A DNA stretch of 64,000 nucleotides from Paenibacillus methanolicus (GCF_008124765.1 NZ_VNHS01000004.1:124001-188000), one strand, 5' to 3'. Positions 1 through 8,870 are shown, numbered from the stretch's first letter. Program-made: numbers and translations. Notes: generated by a model not told the origin, from the sequence alone.

Positions 1-2
1 CC

Positions 3-1133
3 GCATTGACGGCACGTCAATATTTGTCGGCCGAAGAAGCGACGATCACGCTCGTGAACCGCTTCCCAACGCACCAAATCATCACCGAGCTGCACCGTCT
101 GGCTGCAGGCAGCATCGCCGAGCCGGCCGTATCCCTGTCGCTCGAGAAGCTGCTTCGCGGCAAGAACGTGAACCTGGTGATCGACACCGTCGCTTCAATC
201 AAGCCGGACCAGAAGAGCGTTGAGTTGGCAAGCGGCGTCGTGTATTCCTACGATGCGCTCGTGATCGCGCTCGGTTCCGAGACGGCGTTCTTCGGCATTC
301 CGGGTCTGGAAGAGAACAGCTTCGTGCTGAAATCGGTCAACGACGCGAACCGCATTCGCGCTCACGTGGAAGCTCGCCTCGACGCTTACAAAGCATCGGG
401 CAACAAAGCCGACGCGCGTATCGTGGTCGGCGGCGGCGGTCTAACGGGCATCGAGCTCGTAGGCGAATTCGCCGACAAGCTGCCGGTCGTCTGCCGCGAG
501 AAGGGCATCGATTTCAACGACATCGAACTGTACTGCGTTGAAGCAGGTCCTTCCATCCTGGCCGGCTTCCCGCAAAATCTCGTTGACCGTGCGTACAAAT
601 CGCTCGAGAAACGCGGCGTGAAGTTCCTCACGGGCCTCGCGATCACGGAAATGACGAAAACGACGGTCTCCCTCAAAGACGGCCAATCGATCGAAACGAA
701 CACGCTCGTCTGGACGGGCGGCGTAGGCGGCAACGCCGTTGTCGCGAACTGCGGCATCGAAGTGAACCGCGGCCGCGCGTCGGTAACCGACACGCTGCAC
801 TCCACGTCGCATCCGGACGTCTTCCTCGCTGGCGACAGCGCGGTCGTCATCCCGAGCGAAGGCGCGCGTCCTTACCCGCCAACGGCACAGCTGGCTTGGC
901 AGATGGGCGAAGTCGTCGGCTACAACCTGGCGGTGAAGTTCAAAGGCGGCGTCGAAGACGTGTTCACGCCGGTATTCTCCGGTACGCTGGGCAGCCTCGG
1001 ACGCAAAGACGCGATCGGCATGATCGGCGGCAACCAAACGCACCTGAAAGGTCTGCCGGCCACGCTCATGAAGGAAGCGTCCAACATCCGCTACCTGTCG
1101 CACATCCACGGTCTGTTCGCGCTGGCTCACTAA
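3..1133 (+). CDS. Type II NADH dehydrogenase (NDH-2), 5'-truncated by window edge
   Basis: Flavoprotein that passes electrons from NADH to menaquinone at the inner face of the membrane without pumping protons. The open frame runs in from the window start, so the N-terminal FAD-binding GxGxxG segment (about 25 residues) lies outside. Visible are a second dinucleotide fold, VVGGGGLTGIE near residue 142, for NADH, and a late FLAGDSA motif that binds FAD, in the order expected for the family. About 375 residues are present, close to a full protein of about 400. A strong hairpin follows the stop. It resembles the Bacillus YumB/YutJ type by recollection; which paralogue it is cannot be settled here. 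Confidence 0.88.
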   Translation, partial: ALTARQYLSAEEATITLVNRFPTHQIITELHRLAAGSIAEPAVSLSLEKLLRGKNVNLVIDTVASIKPDQKSVELASGVVYSYDALVIALGSETAFFGIPGLEENSFVLKSVNDANRIRAHVEARLDAYKASGNKADARIVVGGGGLTGIELVGEFADKLPVVCREKGIDFNDIELYCVEAGPSILAGFPQNLVDRAYKSLEKRGVKFLTGLAITEMTKTTVSLKDGQSIETNTLVWTGGVGGNAVVANCGIEVNRGRASVTDTLHSTSHPDVFLAGDSAVVIPSEGARPYPPTAQLAWQMGEVVGYNLAVKFKGGVEDVFTPVFSGTLGSLGRKDAIGMIGGNQTHLKGLPATLMKEASNIRYLSHIHGLFALAH

Positions 1134-1162
1134 GAGCGCCGCGATCCCAACCGCTTATAAAG

Positions 1163-1194
1163 AAGAGGTCGCCTTTGCGGGCGGCCTCTTTGCG
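1163..1194 (+). terminator. Intrinsic terminator of the NADH dehydrogenase gene
   Basis: An 11-bp stem (1163-1173 with 1180-1190, one G-U pair) with a 6-nt loop starts about 30 nt after the stop. The T-rich tail is short (TTTGCGTT), so efficiency may be moderate. Confidence 0.65.
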
Positions 1195-1300
1195 TTGCGA
1201 GCCGGTCATCCGGCGTTGCGGGGAGCACGCGTTCTTAGGGACGGATCGTCAATGTCCGCCGAGATGCCCGCATGCGGATCGCATCCGTGCCAGGCTTAGT

Positions 1301-1663
1301 CTAGTCGTTGGCTGGGAGCTCTGCGCGGTCGCGGTACGTCTCGCCCCATTGCTTCATGCTCATAATGATCGGCTCGAGCGTGCGGCCGAACGTGGTCAGC
1401 GAATATTCGACCTTCGGCGGGACCTGCTGGTACACCTCGCGGTGGACGATGCCGTCTTGTTCGAGTTCCCGGAGCTGGAGCGTCAGCATCCGCTGCGTAA
1501 TGTTGGGGCAGATGCGCCTGAATTCGTTGAACCGTTTCGTGCCGCCGATGAGATGGTACAGCAGCACGCTTTTCCATTTGCCGCCGATCACGTCCAGCGT
1601 GAATTCGACCGGACAGCCCTCGTAACTGGCGCAGTCGCTGAAGCCGTCGATCCGTTTTGCCAT
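1301..1663 (-). CDS. HxlR-family transcriptional regulator
   Basis: A 120-residue winged-helix DNA-binding protein of the HxlR/YodB group, which act as dimers and often sense reactive electrophiles or redox state through cysteines. Seen: the CPVEFTLDVIGGKW signature near residue 17, a helix-turn-helix segment (FNEFRRICPNITQRML) and the wing PKVEYSLT. Cys11, Cys17 and a third Cys near 54 are candidate sensor residues; this is inference from relatives. The ATG at 1663 is preferred over upstream in-frame starts because GGGAGGA lies 6-7 nt before it. It is transcribed toward the dehydrogenase gene and convergent with it. The target is not evident; such regulators often control an adjacent oxidoreductase gene. 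Confidence 0.87.
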   Translation of the reverse strand: MAKRIDGFSDCASYEGCPVEFTLDVIGGKWKSVLLYHLIGGTKRFNEFRRICPNITQRMLTLQLRELEQDGIVHREVYQQVPPKVEYSLTTFGRTLEPIIMSMKQWGETYRDRAELPAND

Positions 1664-1895
1664 AATAGGTTCCTCCCGAATATAGGTATACAAAAAGCAT
1701 CTACATGCGATTTCGTGTGTACGGTCGTTACTTCCTGATACTACCACAAACGCATGCGTTAGTTGAAGATCGAGGCGGCGCTAGCGTGCGAGAATACGCG
1801 TCTTTCCGCTATTCGAACGTGATTTCTGTTACGATAAAAGCTATAGGAGCGGCAAAGGCGTGCCGCGCAAATTCGGGGTTGGAGGAGGGATTCGC

Positions 1896-3029
1896 ATGCG
1901 GTGGGAAGACGGAACCTACACCGTGACATGGCAGGGCCGGGCGCTGAGCCTGCTTCCGAAAGAGTACGGGCTGCTCCGGTACTTGCACCGGCATGCCGGG
2001 CAGACGCTGTCGCGGGAGCAGCTGCTGGATGGCGTATGGGCGATGGAGTCGCCGACCGACCGGACGGTGGACGACCATGTGTACCGGCTGAGGCGCAAGC
2101 TGGAAGGATGGTCGCCGGGCATCCGGATCGAGACGATTCGCGGACGCGGGTACAGATTAATCGCGGAGGAACCGCCCGGCGAAGGCAATCCGCTGCCGCG
2201 CCAGGCAGCCTTCTCGGAGGATATGAAGTCGATCGCGGGGGCGTATTTGCGCTATGGCCGCGGGGATGCGCTGCTGACGTTGTCGCGGAACCGGGAGGTG
2301 CTCGGTTTCGAAGCGGATCCGTCCTTCGCGCTGCTGCTTCGCATGATGGAAGGGCGGGACGTGCGGTTTATTACGCGGGAAGAGGGGGCCTTCGCGGACC
2401 GGGCTTTTCTGCTGCTGTACCTGTACCAGTTCTTGCAGCCGTTCGAGAACCGGGCTTATGTCGAACGGGCGCTGGAGCGTCGCGTGCTCCCGCCGGTCTG
2501 GCACGCGGAGCTTGCCACGATGGCGATCATTTCGATGCGCATGGACTGGGGCGAATGGGAGGCGGCGCGCGAGAAGCAGGCGGAGCTTGCGGCGGAGGCG
2601 GAGCGCAACGGCTGGGAGGGGCTTATTCCGTATGCCGCGAACCTGAGGCTCGAGTACGTGATTCGGGCAGGACGATGGACGGAGATAGCCGAGGCTTCGG
2701 CCGCGGCCGCGCGGCAGCTGGCGCGGTATCCGTACCAGCGCGAGACGGGGCACTATCGCGTGCTGACGGGCATTGCGGCACACCGCGAAGACGCGGCTAA
2801 CGGCTTGGCGAGCATTGACGAGGGATTGGAGCTGCTCCGACAGTCGCGGTTTCTAGCCAATCAAATGAACGCCTATCATACGGTGCTTGCGGTTGGCCGC
2901 GAGCCGGAGTTGGCCGGTCTCCGGGTTCGATACGCCAAGGAGTGGAAGCAGCTTGCGGACGACCTCGGGCTGACGGAGATCGAAGGGGAGATCCGATCGC
3001 GGTTGCGGGATGAACTTGGCTTCGTCTGA
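1896..3029 (+). CDS. OmpR-type winged-helix protein with helical (TPR/SARP-like) C-terminal domain
   Basis: A 377-residue predicted transcription factor without a receiver domain. Residues about 1-95 form an OmpR/PhoB-type winged helix: the recognition-helix motif DDHVYRLRRKL and the wing RGRGYRL are visible. The remaining about 280 residues are Ala/Glu/Leu-rich and probably all-helical, with segments like EWEAAREKQAELAAEAE that suggest TPR-type repeats, as in SARP/BTAD regulators. The ATG at 1896 is chosen because GGAGGAGGG sits 5 nt before it. It lies 63 nt upstream of an MFS exporter gene on the same strand and may control it, which is inference. The ligand is unknown. Confidence 0.78.
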   Translation: MRWEDGTYTVTWQGRALSLLPKEYGLLRYLHRHAGQTLSREQLLDGVWAMESPTDRTVDDHVYRLRRKLEGWSPGIRIETIRGRGYRLIAEEPPGEGNPLPRQAAFSEDMKSIAGAYLRYGRGDALLTLSRNREVLGFEADPSFALLLRMMEGRDVRFITREEGAFADRAFLLLYLYQFLQPFENRAYVERALERRVLPPVWHAELATMAIISMRMDWGEWEAAREKQAELAAEAERNGWEGLIPYAANLRLEYVIRAGRWTEIAEASAAAARQLARYPYQRETGHYRVLTGIAAHREDAANGLASIDEGLELLRQSRFLANQMNAYHTVLAVGREPELAGLRVRYAKEWKQLADDLGLTEIEGEIRSRLRDELGFV

Positions 3030-3092
3030 TAATCCTCTGACATTGCGGCGGTAAGGTGGATGTGAACCTTATTGCGACCGGAGGAGCTTGGA

Positions 3093-4349
3093 ATGATGAA
3101 ACAGAAGACTGCGCCGCTGTGGCGACCGCTTGAAGAGAAAGGCTATCGCCGGCTATTCGCCGGACAGCTGCTGTCGGACTTCGGCAATTGGCTGGATTTC
3201 ATTGCGCTGAGCGCCATTATCGTCTACGCCTGGGGGCATGGCTCGATGGCGCTCGCCGCGCTCTCGATCTGCATCGGGCTGCCCTATGTCGTCGTCGGCC
3301 CGTTCATGAGCGTGCGTACGCAGCGCATGCCGGGCAAGACGCTCATGATCGTCTGCGATCTGCTGCGCGCGGGGACCGCGCTCGGACTGGCGTTCGCGCC
3401 GTCGCTGCCCGTGCTGCTGGCGCTCGTGCTCGTCAAGTACAGCGTCAGCGCGACCTTCGATCCGCTCCGACAGGGCGCGGTGAAGCGACTCGTCTCCCCG
3501 GCCATGTTGGCGCAGGCGTCGTCGCTCGGCCAAATGGCGGCGAATATGACGAAAATATTCGGACCAGCCGCGGGCGGAGCGCTGATGAGCGGACTCGGCG
3601 CTTCCGCGCCGTTCTTCGCGTCGGGCGCGATGTACGCGCTATCCGCGCTTGTGTTGGGCGCCATTCCGGCCTGGAGCGGAACGGGGGACGAGGAGCGCAA
3701 GGAGAAGGCGAGTCTTCGGGCCGCTTATCGGCATGTGACGGGGAGGCCGACGCTGCGCGGCGCCATTCTCTTCGCGTCGGCAATGTTCTTCCTCGTATTC
3801 CTGTACGACGGGCTATTCCCGCTGCTGACGAAGGAGGCCGGCATGGACGAGAGCCGGCTCGGACTGCTGGTCGGCGCCGTGGGCGCGGGCAGCGTAGCCG
3901 GGGCGCTTGCGGCGGGACAGTGGAGCGGGTGGCAGCGCCGGCCGCTCGCTTACATGGCGGGAGCGAGCCTGGCATCCGGGTCGCTGATCGTGCTCGTCGG
4001 ACTGGCCGCCGCGGGGATGCTCGAAGTTCCGCTCGCCGTCTGGCTGCTCGCGTTCGCGGGGCTCGGCTTCACCGGCGCGCAGAGCGCCGTCCCTTTCGGC
4101 TACGTGCTCCAGGCGGAGACGGACGACGTCACGATCGGCCCGGTATCCGCGCTCTCCGGCGCCTTGCAGACCAGCTCGATGCTGGCTGCTCCCGTGCTCG
4201 GCGCCGCGCTTGCTGGGTGGCTCGGCATTGGCGGCGTGCTGATCGCCGTCGGCGGGGTCACGGTGCTCGCGGCGCTGGCGTGCCGGGTAACTGTCGTCGG
4301 AGGGCGGAAGCTCGACGACCGGACGAAAGCGGAAGGATTGACTCCCTAG
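3093..4349 (+). CDS. MFS transporter, drug-exporter type
   Basis: A 418-residue integral membrane protein with about 12 hydrophobic segments, beginning GYRRLFAGQLLSDFGNWLDFIAL, a typical first helix of the MFS_3/enterobactin-exporter-like group (NorM/EntS-like MFS; the substrate is not predictable). Such proteins are usually proton-coupled efflux pumps for small molecules. The ATG at 3093 (or the adjacent one at 3096) follows GGAGGAG at a normal distance. An upstream in-frame start at 3072 has no ribosome binding site. The gene follows the winged-helix regulator and may form a two-gene operon with it. A small membrane protein gene lies 70 nt downstream with its own possible promoter. Confidence 0.85.
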   Translation: MMKQKTAPLWRPLEEKGYRRLFAGQLLSDFGNWLDFIALSAIIVYAWGHGSMALAALSICIGLPYVVVGPFMSVRTQRMPGKTLMIVCDLLRAGTALGLAFAPSLPVLLALVLVKYSVSATFDPLRQGAVKRLVSPAMLAQASSLGQMAANMTKIFGPAAGGALMSGLGASAPFFASGAMYALSALVLGAIPAWSGTGDEERKEKASLRAAYRHVTGRPTLRGAILFASAMFFLVFLYDGLFPLLTKEAGMDESRLGLLVGAVGAGSVAGALAAGQWSGWQRRPLAYMAGASLASGSLIVLVGLAAAGMLEVPLAVWLLAFAGLGFTGAQSAVPFGYVLQAETDDVTIGPVSALSGALQTSSMLAAPVLGAALAGWLGIGGVLIAVGGVTVLAALACRVTVVGGRKLDDRTKAEGLTP

Positions 4350-4375
4350 CCCTATACGCGGACAACGGTACCCTA

Positions 4376-4384
4376 TGGTAAAAT
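4376..4384 (+). promoter_or_regulatory. Possible extended -10 promoter for the small membrane protein gene
   Basis: TGG directly followed by TAAAAT resembles an extended -10 element. No good -35 box lies 17 nt upstream. The spacing would give a leader of about 30 nt to the GTG at 4420. Confidence 0.3.
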
Positions 4385-4419
4385 GAGGGAATTATTGGTG
4401 ATGCGGGGAGGTGCGGCAT

Positions 4420-4704
4420 GTGGCGGATCGCATTCGGCGGAAGCTAAGTTATTTCATCTACCTGCTGCTCATGCTCGTATTCGGCATTTTAATGGTGCCG
4501 CAGCGCGGCGTATGGGGACCGCAGGAAGAGGTCTACAACGTGACGTACGCGCCGATCTGGATGTTAGCCAAGCCTCGAATGGACGTGAACGGTTATATGG
4601 TCGTCTACGAGCTGGATGTGGCGCGGCTGCTCGTGACGCTGCTGGTGATAACGCTCGTGATGTATGCCGAGCATAAAATTTTTCGCGGGGACGACCAGCG
4701 CTAA
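4420..4704 (+). CDS. Small two-helix membrane protein, unknown function
   Basis: A 94-residue protein with two hydrophobic helices (LSYFIYLLLMLVFGILMV near the N-terminus and RLLVTLLVITLVMYAEH near the C-terminus) separated by a soluble loop of about 45 residues containing a PIWMLAKPR segment. The GTG at 4420 is chosen because GGGGAGG ends 8 nt before it; the GTG at 4411 would overlap that site. I do not recognise a family. It ends before a strong terminator, so it is either a separate unit or the last gene of the MFS operon. Confidence 0.6.
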   Translation: MADRIRRKLSYFIYLLLMLVFGILMVPQRGVWGPQEEVYNVTYAPIWMLAKPRMDVNGYMVVYELDVARLLVTLLVITLVMYAEHKIFRGDDQR

Positions 4705-4794
4705 GACCAGGCCTTGCGGAATCGCGGCGGCGACGTCCGAAGAAGCGGCCGAGGTCTAATCATGCGGCAAAACATGCGCAGTCCATCACCCGCC

Positions 4795-4827
4795 AGACTC
4801 GAACTGCTCGCGTTCGGGTCTTTTTTG
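4795..4827 (+). terminator. Intrinsic terminator
   Basis: A 10-bp stem (4795-4804 with 4812-4821), 7-nt loop and an uninterrupted run of six T. It separates the small membrane protein gene from the ABC exporter operon. Confidence 0.85.
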
Positions 4828-4880
4828 CCTTGGCCGCGCGCCGTGCGCGTAAAATCCATGTCCGACATTGGACTATTCCA

Positions 4881-4909
4881 TTGTCATGCGTCCGGCCAGC
4901 GCCTATACT
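4881..4909 (+). promoter_or_regulatory. SigA-type promoter of the ABC exporter pair
   Basis: TTGTCA, a 17-nt spacer and TATACT. The predicted start near 4916 gives a leader of about 36 nt to the TTG start codon at 4952, and argues against in-frame starts upstream of it. Confidence 0.65.
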
Positions 4910-4951
4910 TGTTCTACTTTAACCGACGGTTGTAACGGAGGTGTTCCGTAC

Positions 4952-6775
4952 TTGTTGAAGCTGATGCGTTATTTGAAGCCTTATTGGCGGACGGCGCTGC
5001 TGGCGCCGCTTTTTATGCTACTCGAAGTCATTATGGACCTTCTCCAGCCGAGGCTGATGGCCAGCATCGTGAACGACGGCGTGACCGCCGGCAATCTGGA
5101 TCATATCATCCGGACCGGACTCGACATGCTCGGCGTGGCGCTCGTGGGGTTAATCGGCGGCGTCGGCTGCACGGTATTCTCCACGCAGGCGTCGCAGCGG
5201 TTCGGCACCGATCTGCGTCAGGCGCTGTTCGCGAAGATTCAATCGCTCTCGGCTCCGTCGCTCGACCGTTTCGGCGCGGGCTCGCTCGTCACCCGGCTTA
5301 CCGGCGATATCGCGCAGCTGCAGCAAATGGTGCTGCTGACGCTGCGCATCGTCGCCCGATGCTTGTTCCTGGCGGTCGGCAGCATCGTCATGGCCGTGCT
5401 CATCAGTCCGAAGCTGTCGCTCATTCTGCTGGCGATGATTCCGGTGCTGGTGGTCTTCCTGGTCGTCATGACGAAGATGACCGTGCCGATGTACGGCGCG
5501 GTGCAGGAGAAGCTCGACGGCGTGAACGCGGTGCTGCAGGAGAACCTCTCCGGCATCCGCGTCGTGAAGGCGTTCGTGCGGGGCGACTACGAGGAGCGGC
5601 GCTTCGGCGAAGCCAACGGCCGTTTCCTGGAAGCGAGCTTGAAGGCGGCTCGCGTCGCGGCGCTTAACGGCCCGCTCATGTCGGTCATCTTGAACTTCAG
5701 CATCGTCGTCGCGCTCTGGTACGGCGGCGGCTTGACCGAGAAGGGGCTGCTCGAAGTCGGGAGCTTGGCCGCTTTCCTTGCGTACGTCACGGAGCTGCTG
5801 TTCGCGATCGTCGGGCTTGGCGGCCAGCTGATGATGATCGCGCGGGCGAAGGCGTCGGCCCGGCGGATCGCGGAGCTGCTCGATACCCGGTCGGACAAGG
5901 CGACGGATGAGCGGATTATGGGGCGGCTTGACGGTCGTGCCGCCGATCCCGAGGGAAGGGCGGCTAGGCTGGGAGATGTCGCAGACCATGACGCCCGAGC
6001 GGACAAGCCGACGCTCGAAGGCCTCGGCGCCCATGCGCGTTGCGGATCGCTCGAGTTTCGCGGTGTTGGCTTCTCTTATGGCGGGGCATCCGGTCCGCGC
6101 GTGCTGGCGGATATCGATTTCCGGGCCGAGCCGGGCGAGACGATCGGCATCGTCGGCGTGAACGGCGCGGGCAAATCGACGCTCGTCAGCCTGATCCCTC
6201 GTCTATACGAGGCAACCGAAGGACAGATTCTCATCGACGGCACGGATATCCGGGACCTGGCGCCGGAAGAGCTGCACCGGGAAGTCGGCGTCGTGCTGCA
6301 GCAGGCGCTGCTGTTCACCGGCACGATCCGCGACAATATCCGGTACGGCAAGCCGGACGCCGCGGAGGAAGAGATCGTCGCCGCCGCGCGGGCGGCGCAG
6401 GCGCACGACTTCATCGCGGCGCTCCCGGACGGCTACGATACGGAGCTGGGCCAGCGCGGGGTGAATCTCTCCGGCGGTCAGAAGCAGCGGATCTCGATCG
6501 CGCGCTCGCTGCTCGCGAAGCCGCGCATTCTCATTCTCGACGACTGCACGAGCGCCGTCGACCTGAACACCGACCGCCGCATCCGGCAGTCGCTGCAGAC
6601 GCTGATGAAGGAGACGACCTGTCTCGTCATCGGGCAGCGGATCGCGTCGATCGAACACGCGGATCGGATTCTCGTGCTCGAAGAAGGACGCATTACCGCA
6701 AGCGGCACCCATGAGGAGCTGCTGCGCCGAAGCCATCTGTACCGGGACATCGCCGCGTCCCAGCAAGGAGCGTGA
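4952..6775 (+). CDS. ABC exporter subunit 1 (fused membrane and ATPase domains, degenerate catalytic site)
   Basis: A 607-residue half-transporter: six membrane helices (about 1-320) followed by an ATPase domain. It resembles the first subunit of heterodimeric multidrug exporters of the BmrCD/LmrCD/TM287-288 type. Walker A is GVNGAGKST (402-410) and the signature LSGGQ (506-510) is intact. However, the catalytic Glu after Walker B is Asp (Asp531, LILDDCTSAVD) and the H-loop His is Gln (Gln562, IGQRIAS). So this subunit gives an intact signature but a weak Walker B/H-loop. A Pro/Ala/Arg-rich linker of about 50 residues joins the two domains. The TTG start at 4952 follows GGAGGT by 9 nt. The next gene starts 4 nt after the stop and encodes the complementary subunit. 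Confidence 0.9.
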   Translation: MLKLMRYLKPYWRTALLAPLFMLLEVIMDLLQPRLMASIVNDGVTAGNLDHIIRTGLDMLGVALVGLIGGVGCTVFSTQASQRFGTDLRQALFAKIQSLSAPSLDRFGAGSLVTRLTGDIAQLQQMVLLTLRIVARCLFLAVGSIVMAVLISPKLSLILLAMIPVLVVFLVVMTKMTVPMYGAVQEKLDGVNAVLQENLSGIRVVKAFVRGDYEERRFGEANGRFLEASLKAARVAALNGPLMSVILNFSIVVALWYGGGLTEKGLLEVGSLAAFLAYVTELLFAIVGLGGQLMMIARAKASARRIAELLDTRSDKATDERIMGRLDGRAADPEGRAARLGDVADHDARADKPTLEGLGAHARCGSLEFRGVGFSYGGASGPRVLADIDFRAEPGETIGIVGVNGAGKSTLVSLIPRLYEATEGQILIDGTDIRDLAPEELHREVGVVLQQALLFTGTIRDNIRYGKPDAAEEEIVAAARAAQAHDFIAALPDGYDTELGQRGVNLSGGQKQRISIARSLLAKPRILILDDCTSAVDLNTDRRIRQSLQTLMKETTCLVIGQRIASIEHADRILVLEEGRITASGTHEELLRRSHLYRDIAASQQGA

Positions 6776-6779
6776 CCTT

Positions 6780-8531
6780 ATGGCAACCGCGACGACAACG
6801 AAACCGAATCCCGCCACGCTGCGCAGGCTTGGCGGTTATCTGCTGCGCCAGCCGATGCGGCTGTACGGCGTCATGGCGGCGACGCTCGCGTCCGCCGGCT
6901 TGACGCTGGCGGCTCCCTATCTGCTCGGAGGGGCGCTCGACCGCTATATTATCGCGCGTCAATTCGACGGCTTCTTCTCGGTCTGCCTATTGCTGCTCGC
7001 CGTATACGCCTTCGGCAGTTTCGTGAACTGGCTGCAGGCGCATTGGCTGGCGGACGTCGCCCAGCGGACCGTCTGGCAGCTGCGCACGGACTTGTTCCGC
7101 CATCTGCAGCGGCTGCCGGTGCCGTTCTTCGCCCGGCGGACGCACGGGGAGCTCATGAGCCGCACGACGAACGACGTCGAGAACGTGGCGAATACGCTGA
7201 ACCAGACGCTGGTGCAGCTGCTATCCAGCGTCATCATGCTGATCGGCTCGTTCGCCATGATGGCGGCGCTCAACGGCTGGCTGACGATTACGGCGCTCGT
7301 GACCGTGCCGCTTATTCTGTTCATCTCGAAGCGGATCGGCGCGGTGACCAAGCGGCAGTTCCGGGCGCAGCAGGAGCATTTGGGCGCGTTGAACAGCTTT
7401 ATTGAAGAGAACGTATCGGGGCAGAAGGTCGTGACGCTCTTCCACCAGGAGCAGCGCGCGCTGGCTCGGTTCGGCGAGATGAACGGCCGCCTTATGAAGG
7501 CGGGCACGACAGCCCAAATTTACTCCGGTCTCATGGGACCGGTCATGAATATGGTCGGCCACTTCAGCTATCTGCTCATCGCCGCGGTCGGCGGCTGGCT
7601 CACGCTGCACGGCGAGGCGACCGTCGGGGTGACGATCAGCTTCATCGGCTATTCGGAGCAGTTCGGCCGGCCGCTGCGGGACTTGGCCAACCAGTTCAAC
7701 CTGATCCAATCCGGCGTGGCCGGCGCGGAGCGGGCATTCGATATCATCGATACGCCTTCCGAGTACGAGGACGGGGCGTCGCGGAAGCCGGGACCGCTGG
7801 CCGGCCGCGTCGAATTCCGCGATGTCGCCTTCGCTTACTCGCCGGATAAGCCGATTCTGCGGGACATTACGTTCACCGCGCAGCCGGGGCAGACGATCGC
7901 GCTGGTCGGACCTACCGGGGCGGGCAAGACGACGATCATCAACCTGATCGGCCGGTTCTTCGACATTACGGGCGGCCGCATCCTCATCGACGGCATCCCG
8001 GTCGACGAGCTGGACCGGGACGCGCTCCGGCGGCAGATCGGCATCGTCCTGCAGGATGCGCATCTGTTCTCCGGCACGATTCGGGAGAACATCCGCTACG
8101 GCCGGCTGGACGCGACGGACGCGGAGATCGAGGCGGCGGCCAAGCAAGCCCACGCGCACGCGTTCATCGCCCAGTTGCCGCGCGGCTACGAGACGGTGCT
8201 GACGCCAGAAGGCGGCAACGTAAGTCACGGTCAGCGGCAGCTGATCACGATCGCGCGGGCGATTCTGGCCGATCCGGCGCTGCTCATCCTCGACGAGGCG
8301 ACGAGCAGCGTCGACACGCTCGCCGAGCTGCGCATTCAGGAGGCGATGAAGACGCTGCTCAAGGGCCGCACCAGCTTCGTCATCGCCCACCGGCTCAGCA
8401 CGATCCGCGGCGCGGACTGCATCCTGGTCGTCCAGGACGGACGCATCGCCGAACGGGGCACGCACGAAGAGCTGCTGGCGCAAGGCGGTCTGTACCACGA
8501 GCTGCACGGCCGGAAGTTCGAGACGGTTTAA
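6780..8531 (+). CDS. ABC exporter subunit 2 (fused membrane and ATPase domains, catalytically competent)
   Basis: A 583-residue half-transporter with six predicted membrane helices (about 1-330) and an ATPase domain. Walker A GPTGAGKTT (377-385), catalytic Glu506 (LILDEATSSVD) and H-loop His537 (IAHRLSTI) are canonical. The signature is altered to VSHGQ (481-485) instead of LSGGQ. Paired with the upstream subunit, one ATP site would be complete (this Walker B with that signature) and the other degenerate, the hallmark of asymmetric heterodimeric exporters. AAGGAG lies upstream of the ATG at 6780. The genes are 4 nt apart and surely cotranscribed. The substrate is unknown; lipids or drugs are typical. 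Confidence 0.92.
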   Translation: MATATTTKPNPATLRRLGGYLLRQPMRLYGVMAATLASAGLTLAAPYLLGGALDRYIIARQFDGFFSVCLLLLAVYAFGSFVNWLQAHWLADVAQRTVWQLRTDLFRHLQRLPVPFFARRTHGELMSRTTNDVENVANTLNQTLVQLLSSVIMLIGSFAMMAALNGWLTITALVTVPLILFISKRIGAVTKRQFRAQQEHLGALNSFIEENVSGQKVVTLFHQEQRALARFGEMNGRLMKAGTTAQIYSGLMGPVMNMVGHFSYLLIAAVGGWLTLHGEATVGVTISFIGYSEQFGRPLRDLANQFNLIQSGVAGAERAFDIIDTPSEYEDGASRKPGPLAGRVEFRDVAFAYSPDKPILRDITFTAQPGQTIALVGPTGAGKTTIINLIGRFFDITGGRILIDGIPVDELDRDALRRQIGIVLQDAHLFSGTIRENIRYGRLDATDAEIEAAAKQAHAHAFIAQLPRGYETVLTPEGGNVSHGQRQLITIARAILADPALLILDEATSSVDTLAELRIQEAMKTLLKGRTSFVIAHRLSTIRGADCILVVQDGRIAERGTHEELLAQGGLYHELHGRKFETV

Positions 8532-8545
8532 AGCCTCCCCCAAAC

Positions 8546-8574
8546 CCCCTCCGCCGAGGGGGCTCCAAGGGCTG
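8546..8574 (+). repeat. 29-bp intergenic repeat, copy 1
   Basis: Begins CCCCTCCGCCGAGGGGG and matches copy 2 at 8692 in 27 of 29 bases. Each copy contains a CCCCTC/GAGGGG hairpin. Copies of this kind can act as terminators or be dispersed intergenic repeats; copy number in the genome is not known here. Confidence 0.7.
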
Positions 8575-8691
8575 CCGCCCTCTGGACACCCGCTTTCGTG
8601 CTTGATCGATTGGTAGCGGATAGCGGATAGTTTTCGTCGGGGCACGCTTTTGTCCTGCGGACAAAGCTAACGACGTTTTTCAATGCTTAAT

Positions 8692-8720
8692 CCCCTCCGC
8701 CGAGGGGGCACCGAGGGCTG
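8692..8720 (+). repeat. 29-bp intergenic repeat, copy 2
   Basis: Same element as at 8546 with two substitutions, 146 bp downstream in the same orientation. The inverted GCTTTCGT/ACGAAAGC pair lies just after copy 1 and just after copy 2. Confidence 0.7.
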
Positions 8721-8824
8721 TATGCACACTTACGAAAGCAGGTTTCCTCATAATAAGCTCTCAAAGCATCGTGCATGTACCGCTTGAAGAACTGCAACAA
8801 GCGACGAGAACCGATAACGGCGCA

Positions 8825-8870
8825 AAGCCGCTCCTTCCCCATCCGGCGATGGCGAAGGAGCGGCTTATTT
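8825..8870 (-). terminator. Long hairpin, probable terminator of the phytase gene
   Basis: A 13-bp perfect stem (8825-8837 with 8854-8866) extended by an inner CCATC/GATGG stem. Short T tracts occur on both sides (TTTGCG on the minus strand, ATTTGTTTT on the plus strand), so it may work in both directions. It lies about 75 nt after the phytase stop. Confidence 0.6.

Noticed and set aside
4714-4935. 73-codon plus-strand frame between the small membrane protein gene and the ABC exporter
   Set aside because: It spans a strong terminator and the promoter of the next operon.
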